From: Adiantum capillus-veneris
Taxonomy: Eukaryota; Streptophyta; Polypodiopsida; Polypodiales; Pteridaceae
Assembly (NCBI GenBank): GCA_014529385.2
Contig: CM043966.1
Span: 86,272,087 to 86,336,086, forward strand
Length of the DNA stretch: 64,000 nucleotides
Reading direction: 5' to 3'
Of this stretch, positions 35,381 through 46,310 are shown piece by piece (position 1 is the first letter of the stretch; every line of letters starts with the position of its first letter). A program made the position numbers and the translations under genes. A model generated the notes under the pieces. That model worked only from the letters and a program-made list of their open reading frames with translations. It did not search any database and was not told where the DNA came from.

Positions 35381-35995
35381 TTGTGGAACAAGAAAGGTCT
35401 AAAAACCTGGAAGAAGAGGTCCCTCTTTTGGGAGGAATTCATAAAATGCAAGGAGATCAACTATTGGGCCATACATCAGAGCCATCTGGATACCCGCACC
35501 AAAAGAAAACAAGCATTTGGAAAGAAGCAGGTGCTCTATGGAGAAGGTGATAATGGTTACAATGGCATCCTCTCCATTATTAATAGGTTGTCTTCAATCA
35601 TCCTTCAGGGAGAGCTCTTGGAATCAAGATTAAGTGGGCAGATAAGCCCGTAACCATTATAAACATCTATGGCCCATGCACTACAAAAGAAAGAGCCAAA
35701 TTTTGGGAGAAATTTAAAGACCTCCCTGTTGATGGGGAGTGGCTCCAGATCAGAGACTTCAAGATGTTGGAGAACACCAAAGAAAGAATAGGTTCCCCTA
35801 GCATATTAGCTCGCTCTAGAAAATCTAAATGGCTCACCCTCTACGAGAAGTGGACATTGGTGGACATGTGAGAGGTCGATTGGTGGAGTAGCTCTCCAAG
35901 CTTCATGTACACTAGCCTTCAATATGCACAGACGGCTTCAAGACTAGCATATGCTACTACTCTCACCAAGCCAACCGGATTCCATCGCTGCTAGA
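35381..35995 (+). pseudogene. LINE endonuclease (EEP fold), broken
   Basis: It starts WNKKGLKTWKKRSLFWEEF, equivalent to the WN-x-RGL opening of plant L1 endonucleases. INYWAIHQSHLD (equivalent to IQETHL), VLYGEGDNGYNGILSI and, after a frameshift near 35,610, VTIINIYGPCTTKERAKFW follow. Later parts include ARSRKSKWLTLYEKWTLVDM before TGA ~35,869. The motif order fits a nicking endonuclease that starts target-primed reverse transcription; it is inactive here. Confidence 0.75.
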
Positions 35996-36436
35996 TATGA
36001 AAGTGGTTACTGCTCAATGCATGTCAGATTACTTGCTAGTTTTTATTAAACACAAAAAAGCCAAAGAAGAAGGGAAACACTTAAAGGGACTAAAAAATTT
36101 CTCCCGACAGGTGCACATCTCTTCAAAGACCCCCTATTCAGAGGCTTTGCCAAAAAATCTATGTGTAGGCTTGGAAAAGAGGTCTATACTGAAGAAATCT
36201 CAAGAAGAACGTTGTATGAAATTGGAAGTCAAAATTGAATGTCTTACCATCTTTAAATAGGAAGCAACATCTTTTGAAGTTGAACACAAAAGGTCGTTAT
36301 AGGCCAAAACTGACCTAACTGAACTATAGTTGGAAAAGGTCTATCCAAGGAAACTTACCTTCAGCCTGAGGCTGCTAATTTCTTCAGGGTCTTAGAAGTC
36401 AAGAGAGGCCAAATCCGGGTCCACTCACTAGAAAAC

Positions 36437-38810
36437 ATGGATAGGAATGAGGTGAAGGACCAAGAAGAAATGGGTAAGATGATGCTTGCTTACCTAAGCC
36501 AAATCATAGGACAACCAGTAAGCCTATTTTCTGAAATAGAGCAAGTGAGGATCAAGATTTTGAGCAGCATCAAGAACAAAGTGGCACAATCAGAAGCTTA
36601 TCTCCCAAAGAAGTTCTTTACTAAGGAAGAATGCTTTTTCTTGCTTAAGGAGCTTGGCAAAGAAAATTACCCGTGTTGGGACGATCCGACTACAGAGCTC
36701 TTCATTGAATTTTGGGAGGACCTAAAGTCCTCGATCATGCAAATGGCCAACCGAGCCCTGATCAATGGAACCCTTGATTTATGCCCATTAAACCCATTCC
36801 AAATAAAATCTGCTACTCCCAATTGACATACTAGTAGCCCATAACTATGATGTCAGTAGCTTACAAGGTTATTGTGTAGTCAATTTCCTTAAGAGTCTCT
36901 CCCATGCTTGATAAAGTTATAACTCCTCACCACCATGGATTTATCAAAGGAAGATCTATATATGATAACATCCTGGCAATAATAGTCAAAATAGAATATG
37001 CATCATTCACAAGGCAATAATGTTTCTTGCTACAACTTCATCTTGACAAATCTTATGATAGAACTACTTGGTCATTCATTGAGGATGTCAAGAAATATTT
37101 GGGCTTCGTGCCATGGATGTCTTGGCTAGCTATTACACTTAGTGCAAGAAGTCACTCAGAACTTCTCTCTAACAATAGAATTGTGGGAAAATTTGAGGTC
37201 AAAAGATCAAGCAAGCAAGCATGCCCACTTGCTGGCCATTGGGTCTCAACCACTAGTTACAATGCTAGACTCGACAGTGTTGCGAGAGGGGATATCCATG
37301 GCATGTCCCTACCTAACAACGACCAACTTCTAGAAAAACTCTTCACGGATGATTCCCTCCTCTTCCTTGAAGCCTACCCCGAAATTTTTAGAAAGACTCT
37401 AGAGATTGTGCAAACACTCACCGTAGCCTCAATGTCAATACGCAATATTGAAATATCGAGATTGATCTCTCTTCCAAAAAACAACCCTGACGATCCTTCT
37501 GCTTGCAGTGGTGAGATAGTCTCAAAGGCAATGATTTTTAGACAACTAGGTGCACCATTGGGGACAAACAAATATTTTCATGGGTATTGAACAAGGTGAG
37601 GAACAAGATGCGAAGGTGGGAGTATGTGTCGTTCCCCCTCACGAGTAGGGTGAGAGTGATCAATTTGTATTTTCTCCCCTACATAACCTTCAATTTCCCA
37701 ATTCTAAAGCTAGCCAACTGCCATTGAAAAGAGTTCTTGAAACCAGTAAAAATATTTCTATGGAAAAATAGCACCAAAGATACGACATCGTGGCAGTAAG
37801 AACGGTGGGACCCCGTTACAAGACGGTGGAACAAGGAGGGATTGGGATTCTAAACCCAGTTATCCATGCGAAGCCCCATTGTGCCAATTTTTTTATGACA
37901 ATCTCTAAGCAAAATTAGGCTTGGGATATTATGGTAAGGGACATGATTTGGAAGGATAAACTGCTCTCCCATGGTGGCCAATGGAAAGGACTAGAATTGC
38001 ACGACAAAATGATAGCCCATAGGTGGACCGGCCTCAAACTAGGAGGGATAGTAGGCAAGCTTGTACAAAAGTGCAATGGTGCAACAAAGGAACTAGAGTG
38101 GAGAGAGCTTACCAGATACTTCCAAAAATCCATATTGCATTGGTTCCCCTAGATTTTTAAAGCAGAAAACATAATTTTGAACCCCCTCTGGAGGGAAATA
38201 ACTAGAAATATGGACAATAAAGGTTTTAGACATCTCGCCCGCTTATAGGATGGCAATTGTAGAATCTAGAAAATATTGATCAGATTGCTTTGCAATTCAA
38301 CCTAAATGGGATAGAAAGACTTTTGGCAATCAGACTTCTTGAAGGACTGGAGAATTGTTGTATCCTGGTAAGCAGTTTCGTGTTTGAGTGAAAAGCCTAG
38401 CAATGGCCCAATAACACGCCATTTTGGGAAACCTAAAACCAAGAACGCTTATCTTTTGCTAATTGTCTCAACTGATTGGTTATCCCCCCTCAATAAGCAA
38501 TGGGGAAAGTAGTCGTTGGAGACAAGATGGGGGTTGGTAGTGTGTAACATATGGTCCCCACAATGGCCCATGTCAACGAAGCTCTTTCTTTGGAAAGTTA
38601 TCTAGGGGCCTTTGCCAACAAGAGTGAAAGTTCAAGTCAACGGAATCGGCTCAAATAGATGTAGTGGTTGCAAAATTTCTAGTGAGGAGCTTCGACACTT
38701 ATTCAAGGTTTGCTCAGCTATGAGTGGCCTGGTAGGCAAAACATGAAAGTGGGTTCAAAGGACATGGAGGACAGAATTATCTAACAATGACTTGTTTATT
38801 TGCAGGGATG
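36437..38810 (+). pseudogene. LINE reverse transcriptase plus RVT zinc finger, broken
   Basis: 36,437-36,826 carries the segment before RT (FFTKEECFFLLKELGKEN, ELFIEFWEDLKSS). RT motifs follow after gaps: HHHGFIKGRSIYDNILA (36,930-36,980), LLQLHLDKSYDRTTWSF with the catalytic aspartate (37,030), KRSSKQACPLAGHW (37,200) and LFTDDSLLFLEA, where FADD is FTDD (37,345). Downstream are WEYVSFPLTSRVRVINL and a zinc-knuckle-like segment CSGCKISSEELRHLFKVC at 38,660-38,713. Frames change several times. The element is cut by the CACTA insertion at 38,818. Confidence 0.8.
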
Positions 38811-38840
38811 AGGATTACACTACAAGAGGCTATTCATATT

Positions 38841-38942
38841 AGCGACACTCACACAGCGACGCTCAAAAAAAAAATTCCCGGCGTCGCTATGAGCGTCGCA
38901 AATTTCTTTGTAAATTTACGACGCTCATAGCGACGCCGGCTA
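38841..38942 (+). repeat. 5' subterminal repeats of CACTA
   Basis: About six copies, in both orientations, of AGCGACGCTCATAGCGACG-like words. In En/Spm such motifs bind the TnpA protein and bring the ends together. Confidence 0.85.
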
Positions 38943-39023
38943 GGCTAAAAAAATAACCGAGCGCGCCCAAAAACTCAGATCTCATATCTGAGTTTTTCGG
39001 CACCCTCAAGCAAGGAGCAGGTA

Positions 39024-39026
<3 letters not shown>

Positions 39027-39084
<58 letters not shown>

Positions 39085-39090
39085 CTTCTC

Positions 39091-39118
<28 letters not shown>
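39027..39118 (+). repeat. (CT)n and (CA)n microsatellites
   Basis: A CT run of over 50 bases is followed by a CA run. Downstream to ~39,480, four similar units of ~55-60 bases contain GCATTGAGAGAGGAAAAGAG-like words and CATGCATAAACAAAAAACGC. Confidence 0.9.
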
Positions 39119-39123
<5 letters not shown>

Positions 39124-39529
39124 AGAGGAAGGAGAGCCAGGTATGCTCCTTCCCTCTCCTCATTCTCATGTTCCCTTCCCCTCTTTCTCTCTCCCTCTCT
39201 CACACACACATACACACACACACATAGTGTTTTTGAGAGAGAGAGAGAGTACAAACATAAAAAAAACGCACACACACATACATAAACAAAGAATGCACAC
39301 ACACATTGAGAGAGGAAAAGAGAGAGAGAGCATGCATAAACAAAAAACGCACGCATTGAGAGAGGAAAAGAGAGAGAGAACATGCATAAACAAAAAACGC
39401 ACACATTGAGAGAGGAAAAAAGAGAGAAAACATGCATACGATCCAAAAAAACGCACACACATTGAGAGAGAAAGAGAGAGAAACTAATTTAACGTCGTAG
39501 GAAACTAATTAAAATTAAAAGACCTAAAG

Positions 39530-39610
39530 ATCTAGCCGACGAGGAGTTGAACTCAAGACCTATTATTCAAGAGGGAAATGGCATAATCAATCTATCATAC
39601 TTGGCATGGG
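39530..39610 (-). other. degenerate tRNA-like sequence
   Basis: Read on the minus strand it has an A-box-like TGATAGATTGATTATG and a B-box-like GAGTTCAACTCC about 33 bases apart, as in a tRNA or tRNA-derived SINE head. The acceptor and anticodon stems pair poorly, so it is not a working tRNA gene. Confidence 0.35.
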
Positions 39611-39654
39611 TGATAGAAAGGTTATACCATTTATCTCTTTTTATTGGCACACAC

Positions 39655-39867
39655 ATCCACACACGCGCACACACACAAGAAGAAGAGAGTTATAACGTCG
39701 TAGGAAACTATCTTAAAAGACGTTAAAGATTAGGTTAGATGTAGACTTACGTTAAATTAGATTTAGGTTTATTTAAGTTAAATTAGATTAGATTTATGTT
39801 TATTTTTAACTAGATTTACGTTTATTTACGCTAGATTTAGATTTACGTTATATTAGATTAGATTTAG
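39655..39867 (+). repeat. direct repeat left of the HIPP fragment
   Basis: CACACACA...AGAAGAAGAGAGTT, then AACGTCGTAGGAAACTAT, AAAAGACGTTAAAGATTAGG and runs of TTAGATTTAGGTTTA. The same order recurs at ~40,365-40,535, to the right of the fragment. A partial version starts at 39,487. Confidence 0.8.
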
Positions 39868-40230
39868 GTCTCCATAGACTGCGATGCCTGCATGAAGCGG
39901 GTGAAGAAAGCCCTCAATGGAATATAGGGTATTACTGCCTTCACTCATGGTGGGCTCCGTCGATCCAAAAGTACTGGTGAAATGTCTTCAGAAGATAGGG
40001 AAGAAGGTGGATCTTCAGGGCGGCAAGAGTCACTACATCCCCGACACAATGACCATCTAGACAACCTCTAGTCATTCAACAGCAACTTCAAAGTTAGTAA
40101 CAAGAGCAAGAACGGTCTAAAGGGCCAATTGCTGTCGTCAGATGTGGATGGAGATGAGGCAGCGTCACTGCCGGAAGTTAACTCTCACATCTTTAGTGAT
40201 GAGAATGCCAACTCTTGCCGAGTTATGTGA
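39868..40230 (+). pseudogene. captured HIPP (heavy-metal-associated) gene fragment
   Basis: Right after an AG (possible old splice acceptor) the frame reads VSIDCDACMKRVKKALNGI, an HMA domain start with the metal-binding C-x-x-C. A stop and frameshift follow, then VDPKVLVKCLQKIGKKVDLQ in the next frame, which matches the second half of an HMA domain. The last frame ends HIFSDENANSCRVM followed by TGA at 40,228. C-R-V-M is a CaaX-type prenylation box. HMA domain plus CaaX is the definition of plant HIPPs. Frames alternate, so it is not translatable as a whole. It is likely host coding sequence carried by the transposon. Confidence 0.72.
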
Positions 40231-40364
40231 AAAATATGTGTTAAATCAGTTTTAAGATTCTTATAATCCCTGTTAGTTTAGTTCTTTGTTTTTAATATAA
40301 CATAATTTATGTTAGATTTAGATTTATGTTATATTAGATTAAACTTAGGTTTATTTAGGTTTAC

Positions 40365-40535
40365 CCACACACACACACACACACACACAAGAAGAAGAGA
40401 GTTTTAACGTCGTAGGAAACTATCCCAAAAGACGTTAAAGATTAGGTTAGATGTAGACTTACGTTAAATTAGATTTAGGTTTATTTTTAGTTAGATTTAC
40501 GTTTATTTAGATTTACGCTTATTTACGTTAGATCG
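40365..40535 (+). repeat. direct repeat right of the HIPP fragment
   Basis: Second copy of the 39,655-39,867 sequence. The pair brackets the captured fragment. Confidence 0.8.
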
Positions 40536-40916
40536 AGTCCACGCAAGAATTACTTACGGTTTAGGGTTTAGAGTTAGACGAACAGTGAAAAGATCTACTG
40601 TGAAAAGATGTTAAGATGCTGTGAAGTGCTACAGCTAGAGAAGAGGCAAAGGGGTTTTGTCCACTACATGCAGTATCATGTAGACGTGGGTGTGTAGATT
40701 TCTTGTACCCACAAATATAGGTATTGACCAATAAAGACGAGATTATAACCCGGTGGTTCTGATCTTCGTGCACCTCTAGACCGAGGTGTGCGGGGATTGG
40801 ACATGACTAGAGAATGTGAGGTAAAGAGAGAGAGAGAGAGAGAGAGAGAGATAAGACGAAGAATGCCAATAGAATATTAAATTTTTTTTCCAGGTTATAA
40901 GATTTTTATCCTCATT

Positions 40917-43817
40917 ATGAGTAGTGACGAGGATGTGGGACCGTCCAACCGAAACACATATCTCTCAACGAGGGTCTTATGTCCTTGTAATCAATGCAAG
41001 CATGCTGTGCGACGGACAAGACGTGTTTCTTTGCAGCACGTTCATGAATTTGGGGAGTTCGATCCATCTATTATAGATCGAGTTGTTGCCAATTATAACT
41101 CGTCGGACTCTGACGCTGGCCAACAAGCAGCAATCTGCCTGGCTATGGATGGCGTAAATCCATTTGGTCAAAGATCAACATCTTACAGTGTATGGCCCGT
41201 TGTCATCGTCAACTACAGCATTCCCCCGTGGTTGACTACGAAGAAGGGGCACCTATGGCTAAGCTTGATTGTGCCAGGGCGATATAAAGTGGGGAATATG
41301 GATGTGTATCTTCGTCCACTATTGGAAGAGCTACAACAATTGTGGATTGGCATAGAGGTGGTGGATATGAGCCGACACACAGGACGACGGAATGCTTTGA
41401 TCAGAGGCATTCTAATGTGGACCATGCATGACTATCCCAGGCTAACAGAATGCTCAGGTGATCTATTGACACTCCTCACTCAGACACTGTAAATCTTGTT
41501 TTTTCCCATAGTTGATCTATTATCATGTGTATACATGCAGGGCTTCAAACAAGCGGATACAGAGCATGTGTCACATGTGGACCTAGACTGAATGCACGTA
41601 GGGCACCCTCACTGAAGAAGCAAATCTACGAAGGTCATCAAGCGTATCTTCCAGAGAATCATGTGTTACGCGACGGCTTTTTGGGAAGAGAGCCACCAAG
41701 GATGTCTGCACAAGCATGGTTAGAGCAGAAGGAGATGTGCGATGACGGATTGCCTCCAGGGATGAAGAGACTATCTCTATGGTACGAGTTACCATACTGG
41801 CCCCGACTCATGATCAATCACTTGCTCGATCCAATGCACATATTCAAGAATGTGGGTAATCTACTATGGGACCATCTGACCGGAAAGAAAGATACTTTGG
41901 GAGCCAGAGTTGACCTTAGAAATGTGGATCGTATGGAGCAATATTGGCCGCAAACAGCGTCTGATGGATCGATAAAACTCCCTAAAGCACCATGGATTTT
42001 CACAGGAGCCCAAGAACGCAAAGTAAAAGAGACCATTCGATCTTTGCGGACCCCCACTGGCGTAATGCACTCGCTCCGAATGTGTTTTACTAAAGAAGGA
42101 AAGCTTACCGGTTTGAAGTCACACGATTGGCATAAAATGTGTCAGGTACGTTCATAGTGGACTTTAATATCATTGCATAAAATGTGGACTTTAATATCAT
42201 TGCTGCACATACTTTACAGTTTATTTTACCGGTTGCCATTGAGGGATGTTTGTCTCTCGACATCCGTAACACAATCTACAAACTTGCAAAGCTGGTGCAA
42301 TGGATCTCACAAAAGGAGATCAACGTAGACTCCATACCATTCGCCAAACTAAATGCTGCGGAGCTTGTGTGCATGTTTGAGAAACATTTTCCTACTACCA
42401 TGCTAACCATTCAGGTGCATCTTCTTGTTCACATAGTTGATGAGGTGGAAATAGCTGGCATAGTTCATTCCAGATGGATGTTCTTCTTAGAACGTTTCAT
42501 GAAAACGCTTAAAGGATATGTGCGTCAAAAGGCACGTCCGGAGGGTAGCATGGCAGAAGGTTGGTTGGTATCAGAGTCCCTAGTGTACATTGGAGAGTGG
42601 CTAGACGGATTTGATAAAGCCCGGGACACGCTATGGCGAACCATAGATGATGAGCGCATATCTGGGATTGTCATGTGCAATCTCGGTGTTGAGAAGAAGA
42701 TGACGGAAGATCTAGAGGCTAAAATCAACCGATTTTGCATGCTTCACAATCCAGTGATGCAAAAGTGGATTTCACAATATGAGGATGCAAAGCAAGAGCG
42801 ACAAAGGGCACGAATCAAGTGGAGACGGGGAAGACGACCACCGATGCACTATCTAGCGGTTCTGGAGAGCCTACCAACCTTCATGAGCTTAAGATGGTTG
42901 CACAACCAATTGAAAAGCGCACAACAATGTGGTGACGAAGTGACTGAGGAAGAGTGGGAGTACTCTCGGGGTTGCGCGACCAAGGTAAGTTTGCAATGTA
43001 CGACTAGCAAGTGACTTTATTTATAAACGTTTGAACGGCCACTCATAATCTTTGTTCGTTGTACTATAAGTCATACACAGCAGCATGGTGTAAAGGTCGA
43101 CATTTTAGGGTGGAACGAATCGACAAAAAGCGTTTTACTCAAGATTGTGGAATCATGGCAAAATTTGAACAGTCTAGTCGACGACGTTCCTCTGATGCAG
43201 ATCCTATGGTGGCGGAACTCACTTACTTCGGCACGCTGCAAGAGATTTTGAGGATCGATTACAGAGGATTTTTTGTCGACTTGTTCGACATGCAATGGTT
43301 CAAGATAATCATGGAGGGTCGCAACGCTACTGTGCGTAGAGGAGAGTCTGGTTTTCTTGAGGTGGATTCTATTAAGAAATGGACTGACCTAAGAGACACT
43401 TTCGTACTACCCGAGCATTGTGAACAAGTAAGTATGTAAATAGTTAACATCCCCCTTTTACAAGTTATGTGCTTGAAAGCTCTCATGTAAGTTATGTGGC
43501 TCTGGCAGGTAATATTTCATCCTACAAAGTCTACATCAAACTGGTGGTACGTCATAGAGGTAGCCCCTCGTAGTGCAAGGACGTATGAAGGCTACCATGT
43601 GCCAATCACAACGGCATCAATGGAGGAGATCAGAGAAGATGCTCAATCAGAAGCCGCTGCGGTGGTGCCAGACGAGCATCAAGATGCTACTACTCTATAT
43701 GGGGTGCATGCAGAGGAGCTACAAAATGAAACAGAGGATATGTGTTTAAACGGAGAGCTCTATATAGATATAGGAAGTTATGCTGAGTTACGCGAGGATG
43801 AGAGAGAGATCTCTTAA
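40917..43817 (+). CDS. tnpD: CACTA transposase, TnpD-like, five exons
   Basis: Proposed exons: 40,917-41,457, 41,541-42,145, 42,220-42,984, 43,071-43,427 and 43,509-43,817. The four introns are 74-86 bp, all GT-AG, one phase 1 and three phase 0. The join gives 858 residues with no stop. Landmarks: CPCNQC near residue 23 (transposase-associated zinc region); LAMDGVNPFGQRSTSYSVWP to GNMDVYLRPLLEEL (Transposase_21); YWPRLMINHLLDPMHIFKNV; LLVHIVDEVEIAGIVHSRWM to KGYVRQKARPEGSMAEG (DUF4218); and YFGTLQEILRIDYRGFFVDLF (DUF4216). Only ~60 residues lie between the zinc region and DGVNPFG, much less than in typical TnpD proteins, so an internal segment seems deleted. An AG acceptor at ~40,893 suggests an upstream 5' UTR intron. 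Confidence 0.85.
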
Positions 43818-44089
43818 AGCCACAAATATTGTATTTGAACAATTTTGCTCCGTGTTGTAAAAGCTCTGGCTCTCTAAGTACCTTCCATGGTGTATAACGC
43901 TCTTTTCTACTCGCGCTCACATCTTTTGATTGAAAATTCTGAGTTTTCGACTTGCCTCTTCTATCACTCAATTCATTGCGTCATTGTATTTATATGCGTC
44001 ATTACGTCATTGTATTTAATGGTCTTTGCGTCATTGTCTACTCTATTCATTCAATATTAAGTTTAAATATTCGTGTGTTTAATGCAGGT

Positions 44090-45383
44090 ATGGATGATGA
44101 GGAGTTTCTTTCTTCTTTGTCACCGCAGCAGAGACAGTGGTACGTGGAGCGTCATCGCTCTAGCGCATCATCGCGCGTTCCTACTCCATCCGCATCTCCC
44201 TCTCTTTCGGAGCATTCGGCGCGCTCCGAAGCTTCGGCGTCGACGAGACGAGCTTCACACTCGTCTAGACACCGGCGCTCTAGTGGTGGCGGTGGCGGTG
44301 GCGGTGGCGGTTGTTGTGGGGATTCCGCCACCGATGCCTCCACACCGCCTCGTGTTCGACGAGGCTCTTTACCCTCCCCTTCTTTGCCCGCCCCCACACC
44401 AGCCACAGCATCGCCATCTACGCCAGGTTTTGCACGGCTGACTGTTCCTAGAAGCTACACACCTCTACCTACTCCGCCAGGAGCCAGCCCACTCGACACT
44501 CCTCACTTCGGGGCCCAGACGCCGGTGGAGACACCTGACATCTGTACCCCCATCGACACGCCGCTAGAGACCCCTGCCGGGACACCCAGGTTCACGCGTC
44601 ACCGGCTAGCGGCGGCATCATCATGGATGATGACGGCAAGAAGGTGATCTCGCGCATGCGTGGTCTTTGCTCTCAGCTATTTAGACACTACATACTAAAC
44701 AAATGGAGTGAAGTACCAAGTGATTTAAAAAACAGAGTCATCAGCATACTTCATGATGAGTTTCCCGTTCCAACACGGGATCAGCGCTTCAATGAAGACC
44801 TGATGAAGATTCGAATGCGCGAATACTGCAAACACAAGCGTTCCGAAGTGCAAAAAGCAATCAAGAATGGGTGGAACAGGCCAGATTGGCTGGCCAAAGA
44901 AGATTGGAAGAATGCGAAGAAAGCAGCGCGCGAGAATCCCGACAAGTGGAAGCAACAAAAGGATGTAGCCAGAGCGCGAGTAGAGGCAGGGAGCTCGCAC
45001 CACTTGGGGAGCGGTGGATGGGCATCATTTGAGGCCGATTTTGTAAGTGTTTTCGCATTGCTCTTTATGTTCGATAGTTTAGGGTTTATGAGTTTTTTAA
45101 TTCTAACATAATGAAATCTTTGTATGTTTTGACAGTGGTCGATGACAGGACGTGATCCCACACCGTACGAGCGCGAGTACGCAGGCAGGAAGGGCTTAAA
45201 CGCCCTGATGGAAATTCTCAGTTCTCGCGGCGGCATGGTTAGTATTAGGGTTTACTCTTTTCTGTTTTTTGTATTGTTTTATAAATGTCGTTATATGTTT
45301 ATACTTACTGAAAGCTGTCTTTTTGTCTTTTTTTGCAGAATCCGACAGATACGCCGCTTGGACGCGATGAGATGTCTGACTAG
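44090..45383 (+). CDS. tnpA: CACTA TnpA-like protein, spliced; start uncertain
   Basis: Exons 44,623-45,042, 45,136-45,237 and 45,339-45,383 (introns 93 and 101 bp, GT-AG, phase 0) give 188 residues. They contain LCSQLFRHYILNKWSEVP, RMREYCKHKRSEVQKAIK and GSGGWASFEADF|WSMTGRDP, typical of plant En/Spm TnpA-like (Transposase_24-type) proteins. Upstream, ATG 44,090 after an AG acceptor (44,086-44,087) opens a 185-residue frame rich in Ser/Pro/Thr with a run of nine glycines. It overlaps the start of the next frame by 25 bases in a different register. Either a 1-base shift broke one gene, or there are two ORFs. The protein should bind the subterminal repeats. Confidence 0.72.
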
Positions 45384-45747
45384 ACGACGTCAGTTTAGCC
45401 GTAGCTAGATAGCATTAGTTTAGGGTTTCTCATAGCTTATGTATCATGAGACGGATTTTATACGTCTTTTTGAACCATGTATATTATTACATTTGTCACC
45501 GCAGTTCCTTTTGCCAATCAATTCTTTATGCCTATGATGTTGTACAATTGTCATTATTACATTTGCCAATCAATTCATTTTGCCTATGATGTGTACAATT
45601 GTCAATTTTGCAAACAATGCGTCTTGTGGGTGACTATTTTGGGTCTATTATCTACCCTTGCACTTTTTTTAAAAAGTGAATCAAGTACAATATGGTTGAT
45701 GGGTGGCAGGGCATTCAATGCCCTGCCACCAAAAAAAAATTCTCTCG

Positions 45748-45955
45748 GGCGTCGCTATTTATGGCTCTGTAGCGTCGCTATGAGTGTCGCTATAGTCTTC
45801 TGTGTAAACGTCGCTATAACCGTCGCTATGAGCGTCGCTATGAGTGTCGCTATATAGCGACGCTCATAGCGACACTTATAGCGACACGCTCGTAGCGACG
45901 GTTTTAGCGACGCCGGGGGTTATAAAAACCCAGTGTATTTCCGTCGCTAACAGCG
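45748..45955 (+). repeat. 3' subterminal repeats of CACTA
   Basis: About fifteen copies of GCGTCGCTATGAG/GTGTCGCTATA and their complements fill this stretch, many paired head to head (GAGTGTCGCTATATAGCGAC). They are much denser than at the 5' end. They are expected TnpA binding sites and can fold into long hairpins. Confidence 0.9.
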
Positions 45956-45986
45956 TCACAAGAGCACACAACCTCTTGTAGTGTTA

Positions 45987-46310
45987 AGAGAAAGATGCTC
46001 CTGGTATGCACCCAAATTGTCAAGTTCTACTACATTAAGGAAATTTGGAAAGCCAAAAATCATAGGCTGTTTGCAGTAACTTAGTGCTAATTTCAAGGAG
46101 ATAATACTTGAAAGCAAGGAGGTAATTGCCTCCATTGGTAAAAGAAACGAGTCGAACGAATGGTTTTGGGCCAACAACATTGCTTTGACGGGATAAAAGT
46201 GATCTTTTATGAGGTAGTGGGTTGATGCTTTGGGAAGCCCACATGCTTTCATATGTAGCTTGATGTCGCTCTTAGGGGGGGGCACTTAAAAAGTGAGTGC
46301 ATCAAAAGGA
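45987..46310 (+). pseudogene. 3' tail of the LINE, right of the CACTA insertion
   Basis: At 46,020-46,080 the frame reads KFYYIKEIWKAKNHRLFAVT then TAG. This W-K-A-(R/K)-N-(H/R)-R pattern is typical of the end of L1-type RT proteins, after the zinc finger. It supports continuity across the transposon. Confidence 0.6.

Larger units (their letters stand above)
38818..45983 (+). mobile_element. CACTA (En/Spm) DNA transposon with captured gene fragment
   Basis: Both ends read CACTACAAGAGG inward (38,818-38,829; complement at 45,972-45,983). A TTA target duplication occurs at 38,815-38,817 and 45,984-45,986. Subterminal GCGTCGCTATGAG-type repeats line both ends. Inside are a five-exon TnpD-like gene, a TnpA-like gene, microsatellites, a tRNA-like sequence and a HIPP gene fragment. 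Coding frames are preserved, so this is the youngest or best kept autonomous-type element in the window. Confidence 0.93.
34660..46310 (+). mobile_element. L1-type LINE, decayed, split by a CACTA element
   Basis: Endonuclease, reverse transcriptase, RVT zinc-knuckle and a C-terminal tail occur in LINE order on the plus strand. Positions 38,818-45,983 are an inserted CACTA transposon. The tail (KEIWKAKNHRLFAVT) resumes 3' of it at ~46,020. Multiple stops and frameshifts show that it was dead or dying when split. No ORF1 and no clear poly-A end were found. Confidence 0.82.

Noticed and set aside
39006-39462. Cysteine/phenylalanine-rich and Arg/Glu frames on the minus strand
   Set aside because: Translations of CA/GA microsatellites in three registers, without any domain.
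39700-40535. Telomere-like TTTAGG runs
   Set aside because: Irregular TTAGATTTAGGTTTA variants in a transposon interior, not a TTTAGGG array.
44590-44610. GT-AG intron joining the two TnpA frames
   Set aside because: The only nearby GT...AG pair would make a 21-bp intron, too short for a plant; a frameshift or two ORFs is more likely.
45748-45955. CRISPR-like array of short repeats
   Set aside because: The repeats are in both orientations without unique spacers and sit at a CACTA end, as subterminal binding sites do.
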